Shown: positions 53,068 through 61,352 of the stretch, in pieces
How positions within the stretch are numbered: position 1 is the stretch's first letter
Layout of the letters: the number at the start of each line of letters is the position of its first letter
Assembly (NCBI RefSeq): GCF_005222205.1
Contig: NZ_CP032349.1
Coordinates: forward strand, 372,001 to 436,000
Direction: 5' to 3'
DNA: 64,000 bases
Source: Azospirillum brasilense
Lineage (GTDB): Bacteria; Pseudomonadota; Alphaproteobacteria; Azospirillales; Azospirillaceae
Program-made: the position numbers and the translations under genes
Notes under the pieces: generated by a model
The model's input: only the letters and a program-made list of their open reading frames with translations
Database searches by the model: none
Told to the model about the DNA's origin: nothing

Positions 53068-53970
53068 TCAGCCCTCCGCTTGGTCGATTGCCGGCCCTGC
53101 TGTCGGTTCTGCCGCCGCGTACCAGTCGGCGATTTGCGGACCGGTGGCGAAGGCGACGTGCGGCGAGGCCTGCAGCAGGTCCAGCATGGCCTCCAGCTCG
53201 TGCAGCCGGTGCGGCACCGCGATCAGGTGCGGGTGCAGGCCGATGGCCAGGACGCGCGGGTTCGCCTCGCATTCCCGCTCGAACAGCCGCAGGGTGTGGC
53301 CGAGCCGGCTCAGCATCTCGCCCGTCGCGTGCTTCTCGATGGCGTAGACGATGGAGTCGTTGATCTCCAGGTTGTAGGGCATGGCGAGCAGCGGGCCATG
53401 CGCGGTGCGCATCCAGCTCGGCAGGTCGTCCACCACCCAGTCGAAGACATGGTCGACGCCCTGGCGGCGCAGCAGGTCGGGCGTCTGCACCGTCTCGCGC
53501 AGGCCGGGGCTCAGCCAGCCGCGCGGGCGCTTGCCGGTGAAGCGCTCGATGCGGTCCAGCGCCGCCTCGATCAGCGCCTCCTCGCCATCGCCGGCGTGGT
53601 TGATCGCCTTCTGGTGCATGCCGTGGCCGATGAACTCCCAGCCGGCGGCGAGCATGGCCTCGGCGGCCTGCGGGTAGGCGTCGATGACACCGGCGTTGAG
53701 GCTGGTCGAGGCCGGCACGCCGCGGTCGCGGAACAGCTTCAGGATGCGCGGCAGGCCGCTGCGCATGCCGTAGTCCGCCCAACTGAAGTTCGGCACGTCC
53801 GGCACCGTCTCCCGCCCGTGGGGCGGGGTGATGATGGTGCGCGGCATCGCCTCGTCGAAGCGCCAGTTCTCAACGTTGACGACCAGATGGGCGATGATCC
53901 GGCGCCCCTGGAAGTCGGGCAGCGCCGGCCGCGCGTCGGACAGGCGGTAGCTGATCCGGGGGTTGGTCAT
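53068..53970 (-). CDS. Polysaccharide deacetylase / PuuE-type amide hydrolase
   Basis: 300 residues with the NodB-fold topology of the PuuE (cofactor-free allantoinase-like) branch: 'HLVVNVENWRFDEAMPR', 'PDVPNFSWADYGMRSG' and 'EFIGHGMHQKAINHAG' with the HxxxH pair, then 'RGWLSPGLRET'. The first metal Asp of classical NodB enzymes is Asn-Val-Glu here, as in other PuuE-like members. Such enzymes hydrolyse cyclic amides, ureides or N-formyl groups rather than chitin. It overlaps the ATPase gene by 4 bp. With the amidase and CoA-transferase in the same operon, opening of a cyclic amide or imide is a reasonable guess. Confidence 0.78.
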   Translation of the reverse strand: MTNPRISYRLSDARPALPDFQGRRIIAHLVVNVENWRFDEAMPRTIITPPHGRETVPDVPNFSWADYGMRSGLPRILKLFRDRGVPASTSLNAGVIDAYPQAAEAMLAAGWEFIGHGMHQKAINHAGDGEEALIEAALDRIERFTGKRPRGWLSPGLRETVQTPDLLRRQGVDHVFDWVVDDLPSWMRTAHGPLLAMPYNLEINDSIVYAIEKHATGEMLSRLGHTLRLFERECEANPRVLAIGLHPHLIAVPHRLHELEAMLDLLQASPHVAFATGPQIADWYAAAEPTAGPAIDQAEG

Positions 53971-54734
53971 GCGTGTTCCTTCTGGGCTTCGCGCATCTCG
54001 GCCATGATGGCGGCCTTGTGCCGGATGAAGGCGGGGTCGGTGAGCTGATCGACGGAGCGGGGCCGCGGCAGGTCCACGGTGATCTCGCGGGTGATCCGCC
54101 CCGGCCGGGCCGACATGATGCAGATCCGGTCGGCGAGCAGGATCGCCTCGTCGATGTCGTGCGTGACGAACAGCACCGTGGTACCGAGCGACTGCCAGAC
54201 ATCGAGCAGCAACTGCTGCATGCTCATGCGCGTCTGGGCGTCGAGCGCGCCGAACGGCTCGTCCATCAGCAGCGCCTTGGGGTCCATGACCAGGGCGCGG
54301 GCGATGCCGACGCGCTGGCGCATGCCGCCGGAGAGCTGCGAGGGCAGGGAGTGGGCGAAGCGCTCCAGCCCGACGAGGCGGAGCAGCTCGCGGATCTTCG
54401 GCTCGTATTCGGCGCGCGGGCGCTTCTGGACGCTCGGCCCGAAGGCGATGTTCTGCTCCACCGTCAGCCAGGGCAGCAGGGCGGCCTCCTGGAAGACGAC
54501 GGCGCGTTCCGGGCCGGGGCTGTCGACCGTGCCGCCGTTGAAGGACAGCGCGCCGGAGGTCATGTCCTCGAAGCCGGCGATGAGGTTGAGCAGGGTGGAT
54601 TTCCCGCAGCCCGAGGGGCCGAGCAGGGCGACGAACTCGCCCTCGCCAATGTCGAGATTGACGCGGTCGAGCGCGATGACCGGCTGCTTGCCGGGGTAGG
54701 TCTTCACGACCTCGCGGAAACGTATGGTGCCCAT
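53967..54734 (-). CDS. ABC transporter ATPase, SsuB/TauB type
   Basis: 255 residues. Walker A 'GPSGCGKSTLLNLIAGF', Q-loop 'VVFQEAALLPWLTVEQN', signature 'LSGGMRQR', Walker B 'ALLMDEPFGALD' and H-loop 'LFVTHDIDEA' are intact. It is separated from the permease gene by 127 bp that hold four perfect hairpins, an unusual gap inside an ABC operon. The product would energise uptake with the permease and binding protein encoded upstream. Confidence 0.93.
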   Translation of the reverse strand: MGTIRFREVVKTYPGKQPVIALDRVNLDIGEGEFVALLGPSGCGKSTLLNLIAGFEDMTSGALSFNGGTVDSPGPERAVVFQEAALLPWLTVEQNIAFGPSVQKRPRAEYEPKIRELLRLVGLERFAHSLPSQLSGGMRQRVGIARALVMDPKALLMDEPFGALDAQTRMSMQQLLLDVWQSLGTTVLFVTHDIDEAILLADRICIMSARPGRITREITVDLPRPRSVDQLTDPAFIRHKAAIMAEMREAQKEHA

Positions 54735-54751
54735 GTGTGTCTCCGTCCTTT

Positions 54752-54809
54752 AAAGCGGATCGTGATCCGCTTTGGACCGCGACGGCGGTCCCGGCCGCCT
54801 GTGCGGCCG
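54752..54809. repeat. Three back-to-back perfect hairpins in an ABC operon gap
   Basis: Hairpin 1: AAAGCGGATC / GATCCGCTTT, 2-nt loop (54752-54773). Hairpin 2: GGACCGC / GCGGTCC, 4-nt loop (54774-54791). Hairpin 3: CGGCCGC / GCGGCCG, 4-nt loop (54792-54809). Each starts on the base after the last ends. All arms are perfect, which is far beyond chance for so short a stretch. Confidence 0.85.
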
Positions 54810-54841
54810 AAGCCCGCCGGCGAATGAGGCGATATCAGTGC

Positions 54842-54863
54842 GAGGCGAACCGGTGTTCGCCTC
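54842..54863. repeat. Fourth perfect hairpin at the permease stop codon
   Basis: GAGGCGAAC (54842-54850) and GTTCGCCTC (54855-54863) around CGGT. It overlaps the permease stop codon on the minus strand, so it would form just as ribosomes finish that gene. Confidence 0.8.
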
Positions 54864-55743
54864 AGCGCGAGGCGGATTGGAGCCGGCGCCAGCGCAGGGC
54901 CCAGTGCTCGACGGTGACGATCAGCCGGTCGCTCAGCAGGCCCATGGCCCCGATCGACAGCATGTCGGCGATGACCACGTCCATTCGCCCGACATAGTAG
55001 GCGTCCCACAGCACGTAGCCGAGCCCCGACTTGACCGCGACCATCTCGGAGACGATGACCGCCGTCCAGGCGATGCCCAGACCGATGCGCAGGCCCGTGA
55101 AGATCGCCGGCAGCGCCGCCGGCAGGACCACGCGCCGCAGCACGTCGAAGCGGCTGGCCCCCATCATCTCGGCCGCCCGGATCCAGTTGCGGTCGACGTC
55201 GCGGGCGCCGTGCGTGGCGTTCACCACGATCGGGTAGAAGCCGCCGAGAGCGATCAGGAAGATCGCGCCCATGTCCTGGATGCCGAACACGGCGATGGAG
55301 AAGGGCAGCCACGCGGTGATCGGGATGGGGCGCAGAAGCTGGATCGTCGGGTCCACCGTGCCGGACACGGCGCGGCTCCAGCCGATCATCACCCCCGCCG
55401 GGATGCCGATGGCCATGGCGAGCACGAAGCCCTGCGCGACGCGCATCGACGAGAACAGCACGTTGCTCAGCCAGGTGCCGCTGTAGGGGTTGAGGCCCAT
55501 GCCCTGCGGGCCGAAGGCCCAGACGACCCAGGCGTCCCACACCCGGTCCGGGGTCGGCAGGACACCGCCGGCCAGCGAACCGCCCGATCCGGCGAGCTGC
55601 CACGCCGCGATCACCAGGATGGGCAGCAGCGCCGCGCGCATCGCCGCCCCGGTCCGGCCCGCCGGGAACAGGCCCCGGCCCTTCACCTTGGGAGCCGCTG
55701 GCACGGGGGCCGCGTCCAGAGCTCTTGCGGGCGCGTCATTCAT
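54862..55743 (-). CDS. ABC transporter permease, SsuC/TauC type
   Basis: 293 residues with about six membrane helices after a 45-residue cytoplasmic lead rich in Ala and Pro. The EAA loop reads 'WIRAAEMMGASRFDVLRRVV' then 'LPAALPAIFTG'. The ATG at 55743 is used. Only one permease gene is present, so a homodimer is expected. It lies 79 bp after the binding-protein gene, with a UUCG-capped hairpin between. Confidence 0.9.
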   Translation of the reverse strand: MNDAPARALDAAPVPAAPKVKGRGLFPAGRTGAAMRAALLPILVIAAWQLAGSGGSLAGGVLPTPDRVWDAWVVWAFGPQGMGLNPYSGTWLSNVLFSSMRVAQGFVLAMAIGIPAGVMIGWSRAVSGTVDPTIQLLRPIPITAWLPFSIAVFGIQDMGAIFLIALGGFYPIVVNATHGARDVDRNWIRAAEMMGASRFDVLRRVVLPAALPAIFTGLRIGLGIAWTAVIVSEMVAVKSGLGYVLWDAYYVGRMDVVIADMLSIGAMGLLSDRLIVTVEHWALRWRRLQSASR

Positions 55744-55790
55744 CACTCCAGTCCTCCGCCATTCTTGTCGGCCGCCACGCTGTCGGAAGG

Positions 55791-55810
55791 CCGCCCGCCG
55801 AAGCGGGCGG
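55791..55810 (-). repeat. UUCG-tetraloop hairpin between binding-protein and permease genes
   Basis: On the transcribed (minus) strand the RNA reads CCGCCCGC-UUCG-GCGGGCGG: an 8-bp G/C stem capped by the very stable C(UUCG)G tetraloop. No U-tract follows, so a role in 3'-end protection of the binding-protein message is more likely than full termination. Confidence 0.75.
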
Positions 55811-55822
55811 CGGCTTGCCGTG

Positions 55823-56809
55823 TCACTGAGCCTTCTCGACGAAGGAGGCGTCCCAGTACTTCTCGATGTCGCCCGACACGTCCTTCGGGATGACGCCCAG
55901 CTCGTTGAAGGCCTTGGCCTGACGCTTGATCTGGTCGACGGTGGTGACGGAGCCAAGCTCGATCACCTTGGACGCCTCGGCGGCGAGCTTGGTGTCGAGG
56001 CCGGTCAGCGACGCGTAGGCCTTGGTGAACTCGTCCGGCGAGGCGGCGAGCTTCTTCTGCGCCTGCAGATAGGCCCAGACGAAGCGCTCCATGGCGGGGC
56101 GCTTCTCGGCCATCGACTTGCGGTTGGCGGCGAGCATGCCGAGCTCCGCGCCGACCGACTTGGACTGGCTGTATTCGAGATTCTTGGCGAAGAAGCCGTA
56201 GCCCTCCATCACGGGGATGGATTCGAAGGGCTCCCAGGTGACGATGGCGTCGACCTCGCCGCGCTGGAGGGCCTGGTCGAAGTTGGCGCCGCCGCCCTGG
56301 ATGTTCACGGCCTGGAAGCTGTTGTAGGGGATGTTCTTCTCGGTCAGGGTCGCGGCGAACTGGAACCACACCGCCGAGCCGGGGGCGATGGCGACCTTCT
56401 TGCCCTTCAGGTCGTCCCAGCTGTCGAGCTTCACGCCCTTGCGGCCGATCACGTATTTCGGGGAGCTGCCGACGCCCATCACGCCGACCATGTCGGTGGC
56501 GCCTTGGGCCAGCGAGATCGCGAGGTCGGCCGGTCCGACCGTGGCCATGTCGAGGGAGCCGGCGAGCAGCGCGGTGCGCGCGTCGGCGTAGCGGGCGAAC
56601 TCGACCGTCTTCAGCTCGACCCCGAGCTTCTTGAGGTCGTCGGTGATCATCACCACCGGGGCGAGATGGCCCACCTTCTGATAACCCACCGTCAGCTCGA
56701 CCGGCTTTGGCAGGGGAGCGGGTTCCGCCGCGCGCGCGGCGGGCGACAATGCCAGACATCCGGCGATGACCGCGCCGATGGTGTTGAGACCCAGATGCTT
56801 CCAGTTCAT
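55823..56809 (-). CDS. ABC transporter substrate-binding protein, SsuA/NMT1-like
   Basis: 328 residues. A signal peptide (about 1-27, 'LALSPAARA-AEPAP') is followed by 'VELTVGYQKVGHLAPVVMI' and 'LAGSLDMATVGPADLAISLA', the hallmark of the aliphatic sulfonate/taurine/nitrate family, then 'KVAIAPGSAVWFQFAA'. GGGAGA precedes the ATG. It lies between the crotonase and permease genes, so its ligand is probably the amide or acid that the operon's enzymes degrade rather than a sulfonate; no desulfonating monooxygenase is encoded here. Confidence 0.88.
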   Translation of the reverse strand: MNWKHLGLNTIGAVIAGCLALSPAARAAEPAPLPKPVELTVGYQKVGHLAPVVMITDDLKKLGVELKTVEFARYADARTALLAGSLDMATVGPADLAISLAQGATDMVGVMGVGSSPKYVIGRKGVKLDSWDDLKGKKVAIAPGSAVWFQFAATLTEKNIPYNSFQAVNIQGGGANFDQALQRGEVDAIVTWEPFESIPVMEGYGFFAKNLEYSQSKSVGAELGMLAANRKSMAEKRPAMERFVWAYLQAQKKLAASPDEFTKAYASLTGLDTKLAAEASKVIELGSVTTVDQIKRQAKAFNELGVIPKDVSGDIEKYWDASFVEKAQ

Positions 56810-56860
56810 GACTTGTCTCCCTGTTTATGGTTCGCCGCCCCGTGGGGCCGATCCTCCGCC

Positions 56861-57670
56861 TTACTCTCCCTTAAACCCGGGTTCTCTTTTTTGCGCGAAG
56901 GCGGCACGCCCCTCCGCGTAATCGGCGCTGGCGAAGCAGCGGGCGACGAGCGCGTCCACCGCTTCCACGTCGGCGGGACCGTCGGTCCGCAACGCCTCCA
57001 GCATGGCCCGTTTCGCCGCGCGCAGCGTCAGCGGCGCGTTTCCGGCGATCAGGCCGAGATAGTCCTCCACCGCGCCGTCGAAGGCGGACGCGGCGGCCAC
57101 GCGCTGGACGATGCCGAGGCTCGCCGCCTCGTCCGCCGTCACGATGCGCGCGCTGAACAGCAGGTCGGCGGCGGCGGCGGCGCCCATCCGCTGCACGACG
57201 AGGCGCACCAGGGGGAAGCCGTAGCCGAGGCCGAGCCGGGCGCCCGGCATGCGGAACCGCGCGCCGTCGTCGCTGAGCCGCAGGTCGCAGCACAGCGCCA
57301 GTTCCAGCCCACCGCCGAAGCAGATGCCGCGGATGGCCGCGACCGTGGGCACCGGGGCGTTGAGGAGGGCCTCGGTCGCCGCCGACACCGCCTCCTCGTA
57401 AGCGGCGGCCTGGGCGGCGTCGGCGCGGACGGTGCCGAATTCGGAAATGTCGGCCCCGGCGGAGAAGGCGCGTTCCCCGGCGCCCCGGACCAGCAGGACG
57501 CGGACCGCCGGGTCGGCCACGGCGCGGCCGATGCGTTCGGGCAGGGAGCGCCACATCTCCAGCGTCATCGCGTTCAGCCGCCGGGGCTGGTCGAGCGTCA
57601 GGCGGGCGATCCCGCCGGACACGTCGAGCCCCACCACACCCCCAACCGCGCCCGGCTCCTGCTCGCTCAT
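56861..57670 (-). CDS. Enoyl-CoA hydratase/isomerase family protein
   Basis: 269 residues of the crotonase fold. The oxyanion-hole segments are 'AFSAGADISEFG' and 'IRGICFGGGLELALCCDLRL'. The first catalytic Glu is present in 'GLEL'; at the second (QPE in classical hydratases) the sequence is 'MPGARLGLGYG', so that Glu is Gly. Loss of one Glu is seen in isomerases and in some dehydratases of this family, so simple hydration should not be assumed. It starts on the overlapping TGATG with the CoA-transferase gene, a CaiB/CaiD-like pairing, and is the third gene of the operon. Confidence 0.85.
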   Translation of the reverse strand: MSEQEPGAVGGVVGLDVSGGIARLTLDQPRRLNAMTLEMWRSLPERIGRAVADPAVRVLLVRGAGERAFSAGADISEFGTVRADAAQAAAYEEAVSAATEALLNAPVPTVAAIRGICFGGGLELALCCDLRLSDDGARFRMPGARLGLGYGFPLVRLVVQRMGAAAAADLLFSARIVTADEAASLGIVQRVAAASAFDGAVEDYLGLIAGNAPLTLRAAKRAMLEALRTDGPADVEAVDALVARCFASADYAEGRAAFAQKREPGFKGE

Positions 57671-58863
57671 CAGACGATCCCCTGCGCCTTGAGGGCGGCG
57701 ACGTCCGCTGGGGACAGGCCGATGGCGCCCAGCACCTCCGCCGTGTGTTCGCCCGCGTCGGGAGCGGGCCGCTCGATGCGGGCGGGCGTGCGCGACAGGC
57801 CGACCGGCTGGCCGACGAGGCGCATGGCGCCGCGCGCGGGATGCTCGCAGGGAACGGCGATGCCGAGATGCCCGACCTGCGGGTCGGCAAAGACCTCGTC
57901 CATGCGGTAGATCGGTCCCGCCGGAACCCCTTCCTCCTCCAGCCGCGCCAGCCAGTCCGCGGTCTTGCGGGTGCGGAACACCTCCTCCAGCAGCGGCTTG
58001 AGCGTCGGGCGGTTGCGGAAGCGCTGCTCCTGCGTGGCGAACTCGGGGGCGTTGGCGAGGTCCTCGCGCTCGATGGCCCGGCAGAAGGACTGCCACTGGC
58101 CGTCGCCGCCGACGCCGATGTTCAGGTGGCCGTCGGCCGTCGCCATCACGCCCATGGGGGTCGAGTAGGGGTGGTCGTTGCCCGCCGGTTGCGGCACCTC
58201 GCCCTCCACCAGATAGCGGGCGGCCTGGAAGTCCATCAGGGCGATCTGGGACTCCAGAAGCGAGGTCTGGACCCACTGCCCCTCGCCGGAGCGGTCGCGT
58301 TCCGACAGGGCGACCAGGATGCCGATGGCGGCGTAGAGGCCGGAGGCGCTGTCGGCGACCGCGATGCCCGCCCGGACCGGTCCCTGGCCGGGAAGGCCGG
58401 TGACGCTCATCAGGCCGCCCATGCCCTGGGCGATCTGGTCGAAGCCGGCGCGGTCGCGGTAGGGGCCGGTCTGGCCGTAGCCGGAGATCGAGGCCAGGAT
58501 GATCCGCGGATTCACCGCCCGCAGCGCGTCGTAGCCGATGCCGAGGCGGTCCTTCACGTCGGGCCGGTAGTTCTCGACCACCACGTCCGCCGTGCGCACC
58601 AGCTCCAGGAACAGGTCCCGGCCCCGCGGGGTGCGGAGGTTGAGCGACAGCGACCGCTTGTTGCGGTGCAGGTTCAGCATGTCGTAGCCGTGCCGGGGGC
58701 CGCTCATCCCCTCGTTGCGGTCGACGCCCGGCGGCGCCTCGACCTTGATGACGTCGGCCCCGAAGTCGGCGAGCACGCGGCAGCAGGTCGGGCCGGCGCG
58801 CACGCGCGTGAGATCCAGGACTCGGATGTGCTCAAGAGCTTTTGCGGGTTCGGATCGGGTCAT
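57670..58863 (-). CDS. Family III CoA-transferase (CaiB/BaiF)
   Basis: 397 residues. The N-terminal 'VLDLTRVRAGPTCCRVLADF' and 'GADVIKVEAPPGVDRNE' are family hallmarks. The likely catalytic Asp, which forms the acyl-anhydride, is Asp171 in 'AGIAVADSASGLYAA'. The enzyme transfers CoA between carboxylates. It overlaps the amidase gene by ATGA and the crotonase gene by 1 bp, so acid released by the amidase would be activated here and passed to the crotonase. Confidence 0.93.
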   Translation of the reverse strand: MTRSEPAKALEHIRVLDLTRVRAGPTCCRVLADFGADVIKVEAPPGVDRNEGMSGPRHGYDMLNLHRNKRSLSLNLRTPRGRDLFLELVRTADVVVENYRPDVKDRLGIGYDALRAVNPRIILASISGYGQTGPYRDRAGFDQIAQGMGGLMSVTGLPGQGPVRAGIAVADSASGLYAAIGILVALSERDRSGEGQWVQTSLLESQIALMDFQAARYLVEGEVPQPAGNDHPYSTPMGVMATADGHLNIGVGGDGQWQSFCRAIEREDLANAPEFATQEQRFRNRPTLKPLLEEVFRTRKTADWLARLEEEGVPAGPIYRMDEVFADPQVGHLGIAVPCEHPARGAMRLVGQPVGLSRTPARIERPAPDAGEHTAEVLGAIGLSPADVAALKAQGIV

Positions 58864-60233
58864 GAGCCACGCTGTGCAAGAGGGCTGGGAAAATCGGTGA
58901 TGTCGGTGGGCCGCCGCCGGTGCCAGCCGGTCCGCGCCTGCAGCGCCGTGGCCAGCGCCAGCAGCGGGCCGTCCGTCCCCGGACGGCCGACGATCTGGAG
59001 CGCCACCGGCATTCCGCGGTCGTCGAAGCCGGCCGGGACGGCAACCGCCGGCAGGCCGAGCGCGTTGACGAAACGGGTGTAGGCGCTGAGCTGGTAGAGC
59101 GTCGCCGCGCGGAAGTCCGGGGAGGCCGGGTCGGCCACGGCGACCGGCGGCGTGCGGATCGGCATGACCGGCAGCAGGAGGGCGCTGGCCGCGCCGAACA
59201 GGCTGTCCAGGATGGGCGCGGTGGCGCCGGACAGCGCCGCCTTCGCCGCGGCGAGGCGGTCGGGCGCGATGTCCAGGCCCTTGGCGAGCCGCCGGGCGAG
59301 GGTCGGGTCCCGCGCGGCGAGAGCGAGCCCGCCATGCTGGGCCGCCGCCTCGCCCTGAAGAATGAGAAAGAGGGGGTCGGACAGCGATTCGATGGTCGGC
59401 AGGCCCGGCCGCTGTTCCAGGGAGACGCCGCAGGCGGCGATGGCCTCCGCGCCGTCGCGGCAGGCCGCCTGGATCGGCGCTTCGGACGCCTCGACCGCGT
59501 CGGAGAGGAAAGCGACGCGGGCCGGCGGTTCGGATGGGAACTCCATACCCGTCGCCAGAACGGGCGCCAGGAGCTGGATATCGCGCGCGCTGCGCGCCAG
59601 AAGCCCGATGGTGTCGAGGCTGGGGGCCAGCGTCATCGCTCCGGCGACCGGCACCGCGCCGTAGGTCGGCTTCCAGGCGGTGACCCCGCAGGCCTGCGCC
59701 GGAATGCGCAGCGACCCCGCGGTGTCCGATCCCAGAGCGGCGAACACCGCGCCGGCCGCCACCGCCACCGCCGATCCGGAGGACGAGCCGCCGGGGACGA
59801 TGTCGCGGTTCCAGGGGTTGAGCGCCTTGCCCACGCCGGAGGGCTCGTAGGCCAGCGCCGTCATGGTGGTGAAGCCGATCCGCCGCGCCCCGGCTCCGTC
59901 GAGCCGTTCCAGCACCGCCGCCGCCCGCTGCGGGGCATGGCCGGATGCGTCGTCCGCGGCAGCGGGGAGGCCACAGCCGGGCGAGCGGCCCACGCTGTCG
60001 AACATGTCCTTGGCGGCGTAGGGCAGCCCGGCCAGCGGGCCGGCGGTGTCCGTTTCGGCGGTGCCGATCTCGACGAAGCAGCCGAAGCGGGCCTGAACCT
60101 CCGGCGCCCAGGCCGCGCAGGCCGCGGCGGCCTCCACGCGGGCCGCCGACGGGAGCCCGCTCCAGTCCGCGAAACCGGCATCGGCCCCGCGGGGGTCGTC
60201 AGGAACATCGGGGTTCTGGATGGTCCAGGACAT
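58860..60233 (-). CDS. Amidase (amidase-signature family)
   Basis: 457 residues. The catalytic Lys75 in 'LPYAAKDMFDSVG' and the Ser-rich loop 'PGGSSSGSAVAVAAGAV' (150-154) of the Ser-cisSer-Lys triad are clear; the cis-Ser itself is harder to place. It hydrolyses a carboxylic amide or related bond in the cytoplasm. The ATG at 60233 is used. It is the first structural gene of the operon, 95 bp after the LysR gene, and overlaps the CoA-transferase by 4 bp. The natural amide is unknown; GatA is excluded by the absence of gatB/gatC and by context. Confidence 0.9.
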   Translation of the reverse strand: MSWTIQNPDVPDDPRGADAGFADWSGLPSAARVEAAAACAAWAPEVQARFGCFVEIGTAETDTAGPLAGLPYAAKDMFDSVGRSPGCGLPAAADDASGHAPQRAAAVLERLDGAGARRIGFTTMTALAYEPSGVGKALNPWNRDIVPGGSSSGSAVAVAAGAVFAALGSDTAGSLRIPAQACGVTAWKPTYGAVPVAGAMTLAPSLDTIGLLARSARDIQLLAPVLATGMEFPSEPPARVAFLSDAVEASEAPIQAACRDGAEAIAACGVSLEQRPGLPTIESLSDPLFLILQGEAAAQHGGLALAARDPTLARRLAKGLDIAPDRLAAAKAALSGATAPILDSLFGAASALLLPVMPIRTPPVAVADPASPDFRAATLYQLSAYTRFVNALGLPAVAVPAGFDDRGMPVALQIVGRPGTDGPLLALATALQARTGWHRRRPTDITDFPSPLAQRGS

Positions 60234-60309
60234 TCGGCCCACTCCCTCATCGCCGGACCTGATGATGAGGGTCTGCACAGTTGCCTAGAAGAACAATTGC
60301 GACACACCT

Positions 60310-60330
60310 GATTTCGAATTTCTCGAAATC
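60310..60330. promoter_or_regulatory. Perfect 21-bp interrupted palindrome between LysR and amidase genes
   Basis: GATTTCGA-ATTTC-TCGAAATC, perfect 8-bp arms, overlaps the LysR stop codon and lies about 77 bp upstream of the amidase start. It could be a LysR binding site for the amidase operon or a weak terminator of the regulator. Confidence 0.45.
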
Positions 60331-61240
60331 ACGGCTTCGGGACGGCCTGCTCCCGCAGGAAATCCAGAAGCCGTTGGCTCGGCGCATCCAGCGCATCGGG
60401 TGAACGAACGCAAATCTCGAAGCTGCGTTCCGCCCAGTCCTCGTCGAGGGCGACCAGTTCGACGCCGAGCGCGTTGGACAGCGGCAGCACGGCGCGCTTC
60501 GGCAGAACGCCGACGCCCAGCCCCAGGCTGATCATCTGGCACATCACCTCGAAGCTGCGGACCTGGACGCGCACCTTGATGAAGCGGCCCTCCGCCCGCG
60601 CCCGCTCGGCGAGCAGGCCGTGCACGGCGGTCCCGCCCTCCAGCGCCACATGTTCCTCGTCCAGAAGCTCGGCGAAGCGCAGGCTGGGCCGGCCGGCCAG
60701 CCGGTGCCCGCGCGGCAGCGCCACCCACAGCCGGTCCTTGGCGTAGGGGTAGCGGACCAGCCCCTCGGTCCCCCGGCCGCCGACGATGACCCCGATGTCG
60801 GCCTTCTTGCGATAGAGCGCGTCCAGCGTGTCGGCGCTGGGGCGTTCCTCCAGCTCCAGCTTGATGCCGGGATTCTCGGCGGCGAAGCGCGAGAGGTCGG
60901 CGGCGAGGCATTCCACCAGCGCCGAGGACGACGCGTAGACCCGCACATGGCCGCGCACGCCGGACCGGTATTCGGCGAGCATCGCCTCCAGCTGCGCCCC
61001 CAGATAGACCATGTCGTGGGCGTAGCGGAGCACGAGCAGCCCGGCCGGGGTCGGCTCGATGCCGTGCGGGCGCCGCTTCAGCAGCGGCATGCCGGCGTCG
61101 TGCTCCAGCAGCCGGATGCGCCGGCTGGCCGCGGACACCGCGAGATTCAAAGCCTCGCTGGCGCGGCTCAGGCTTTTCAGCTCGCAGGCTTTCACGAACA
61201 GCCGAAGCGTTGCCAAGTCATGGTGAAGCACGGTCCACAC
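60329..61240 (-). CDS. LysR-family transcriptional regulator
   Basis: About 303 residues. The N-terminal helix-turn-helix reads 'DLATLRLFVKACELKSLSRA' and 'LNLAVSAASRRIRLLEHDAG', and the substrate-binding domain follows (about 95-300, 'GHVRVYASSSALVECLAADL', 'GIKLELEERPSADTLDAL'). A GTG at 61240 after GGATGG is taken as the start; an in-frame GTG at 61231 is possible. It is unusual in lying upstream of, and in the same direction as, the operon it probably controls (amidase to SDR), rather than divergent from it. Confidence 0.87.
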   Translation of the reverse strand: MWTVLHHDLATLRLFVKACELKSLSRASEALNLAVSAASRRIRLLEHDAGMPLLKRRPHGIEPTPAGLLVLRYAHDMVYLGAQLEAMLAEYRSGVRGHVRVYASSSALVECLAADLSRFAAENPGIKLELEERPSADTLDALYRKKADIGVIVGGRGTEGLVRYPYAKDRLWVALPRGHRLAGRPSLRFAELLDEEHVALEGGTAVHGLLAERARAEGRFIKVRVQVRSFEVMCQMISLGLGVGVLPKRAVLPLSNALGVELVALDEDWAERSFEICVRSPDALDAPSQRLLDFLREQAVPKP

Positions 61241-61352
61241 ACCCCATCCGCAGTTCACCGGCCATCCGCAATCCGCCGGTCCCAACAGAGTGCCATTCCG
61301 GGCGCGGGCGGGCGAGTGCGTTGACGGGGGGAGGGGATTCAGGATGCCCGGA

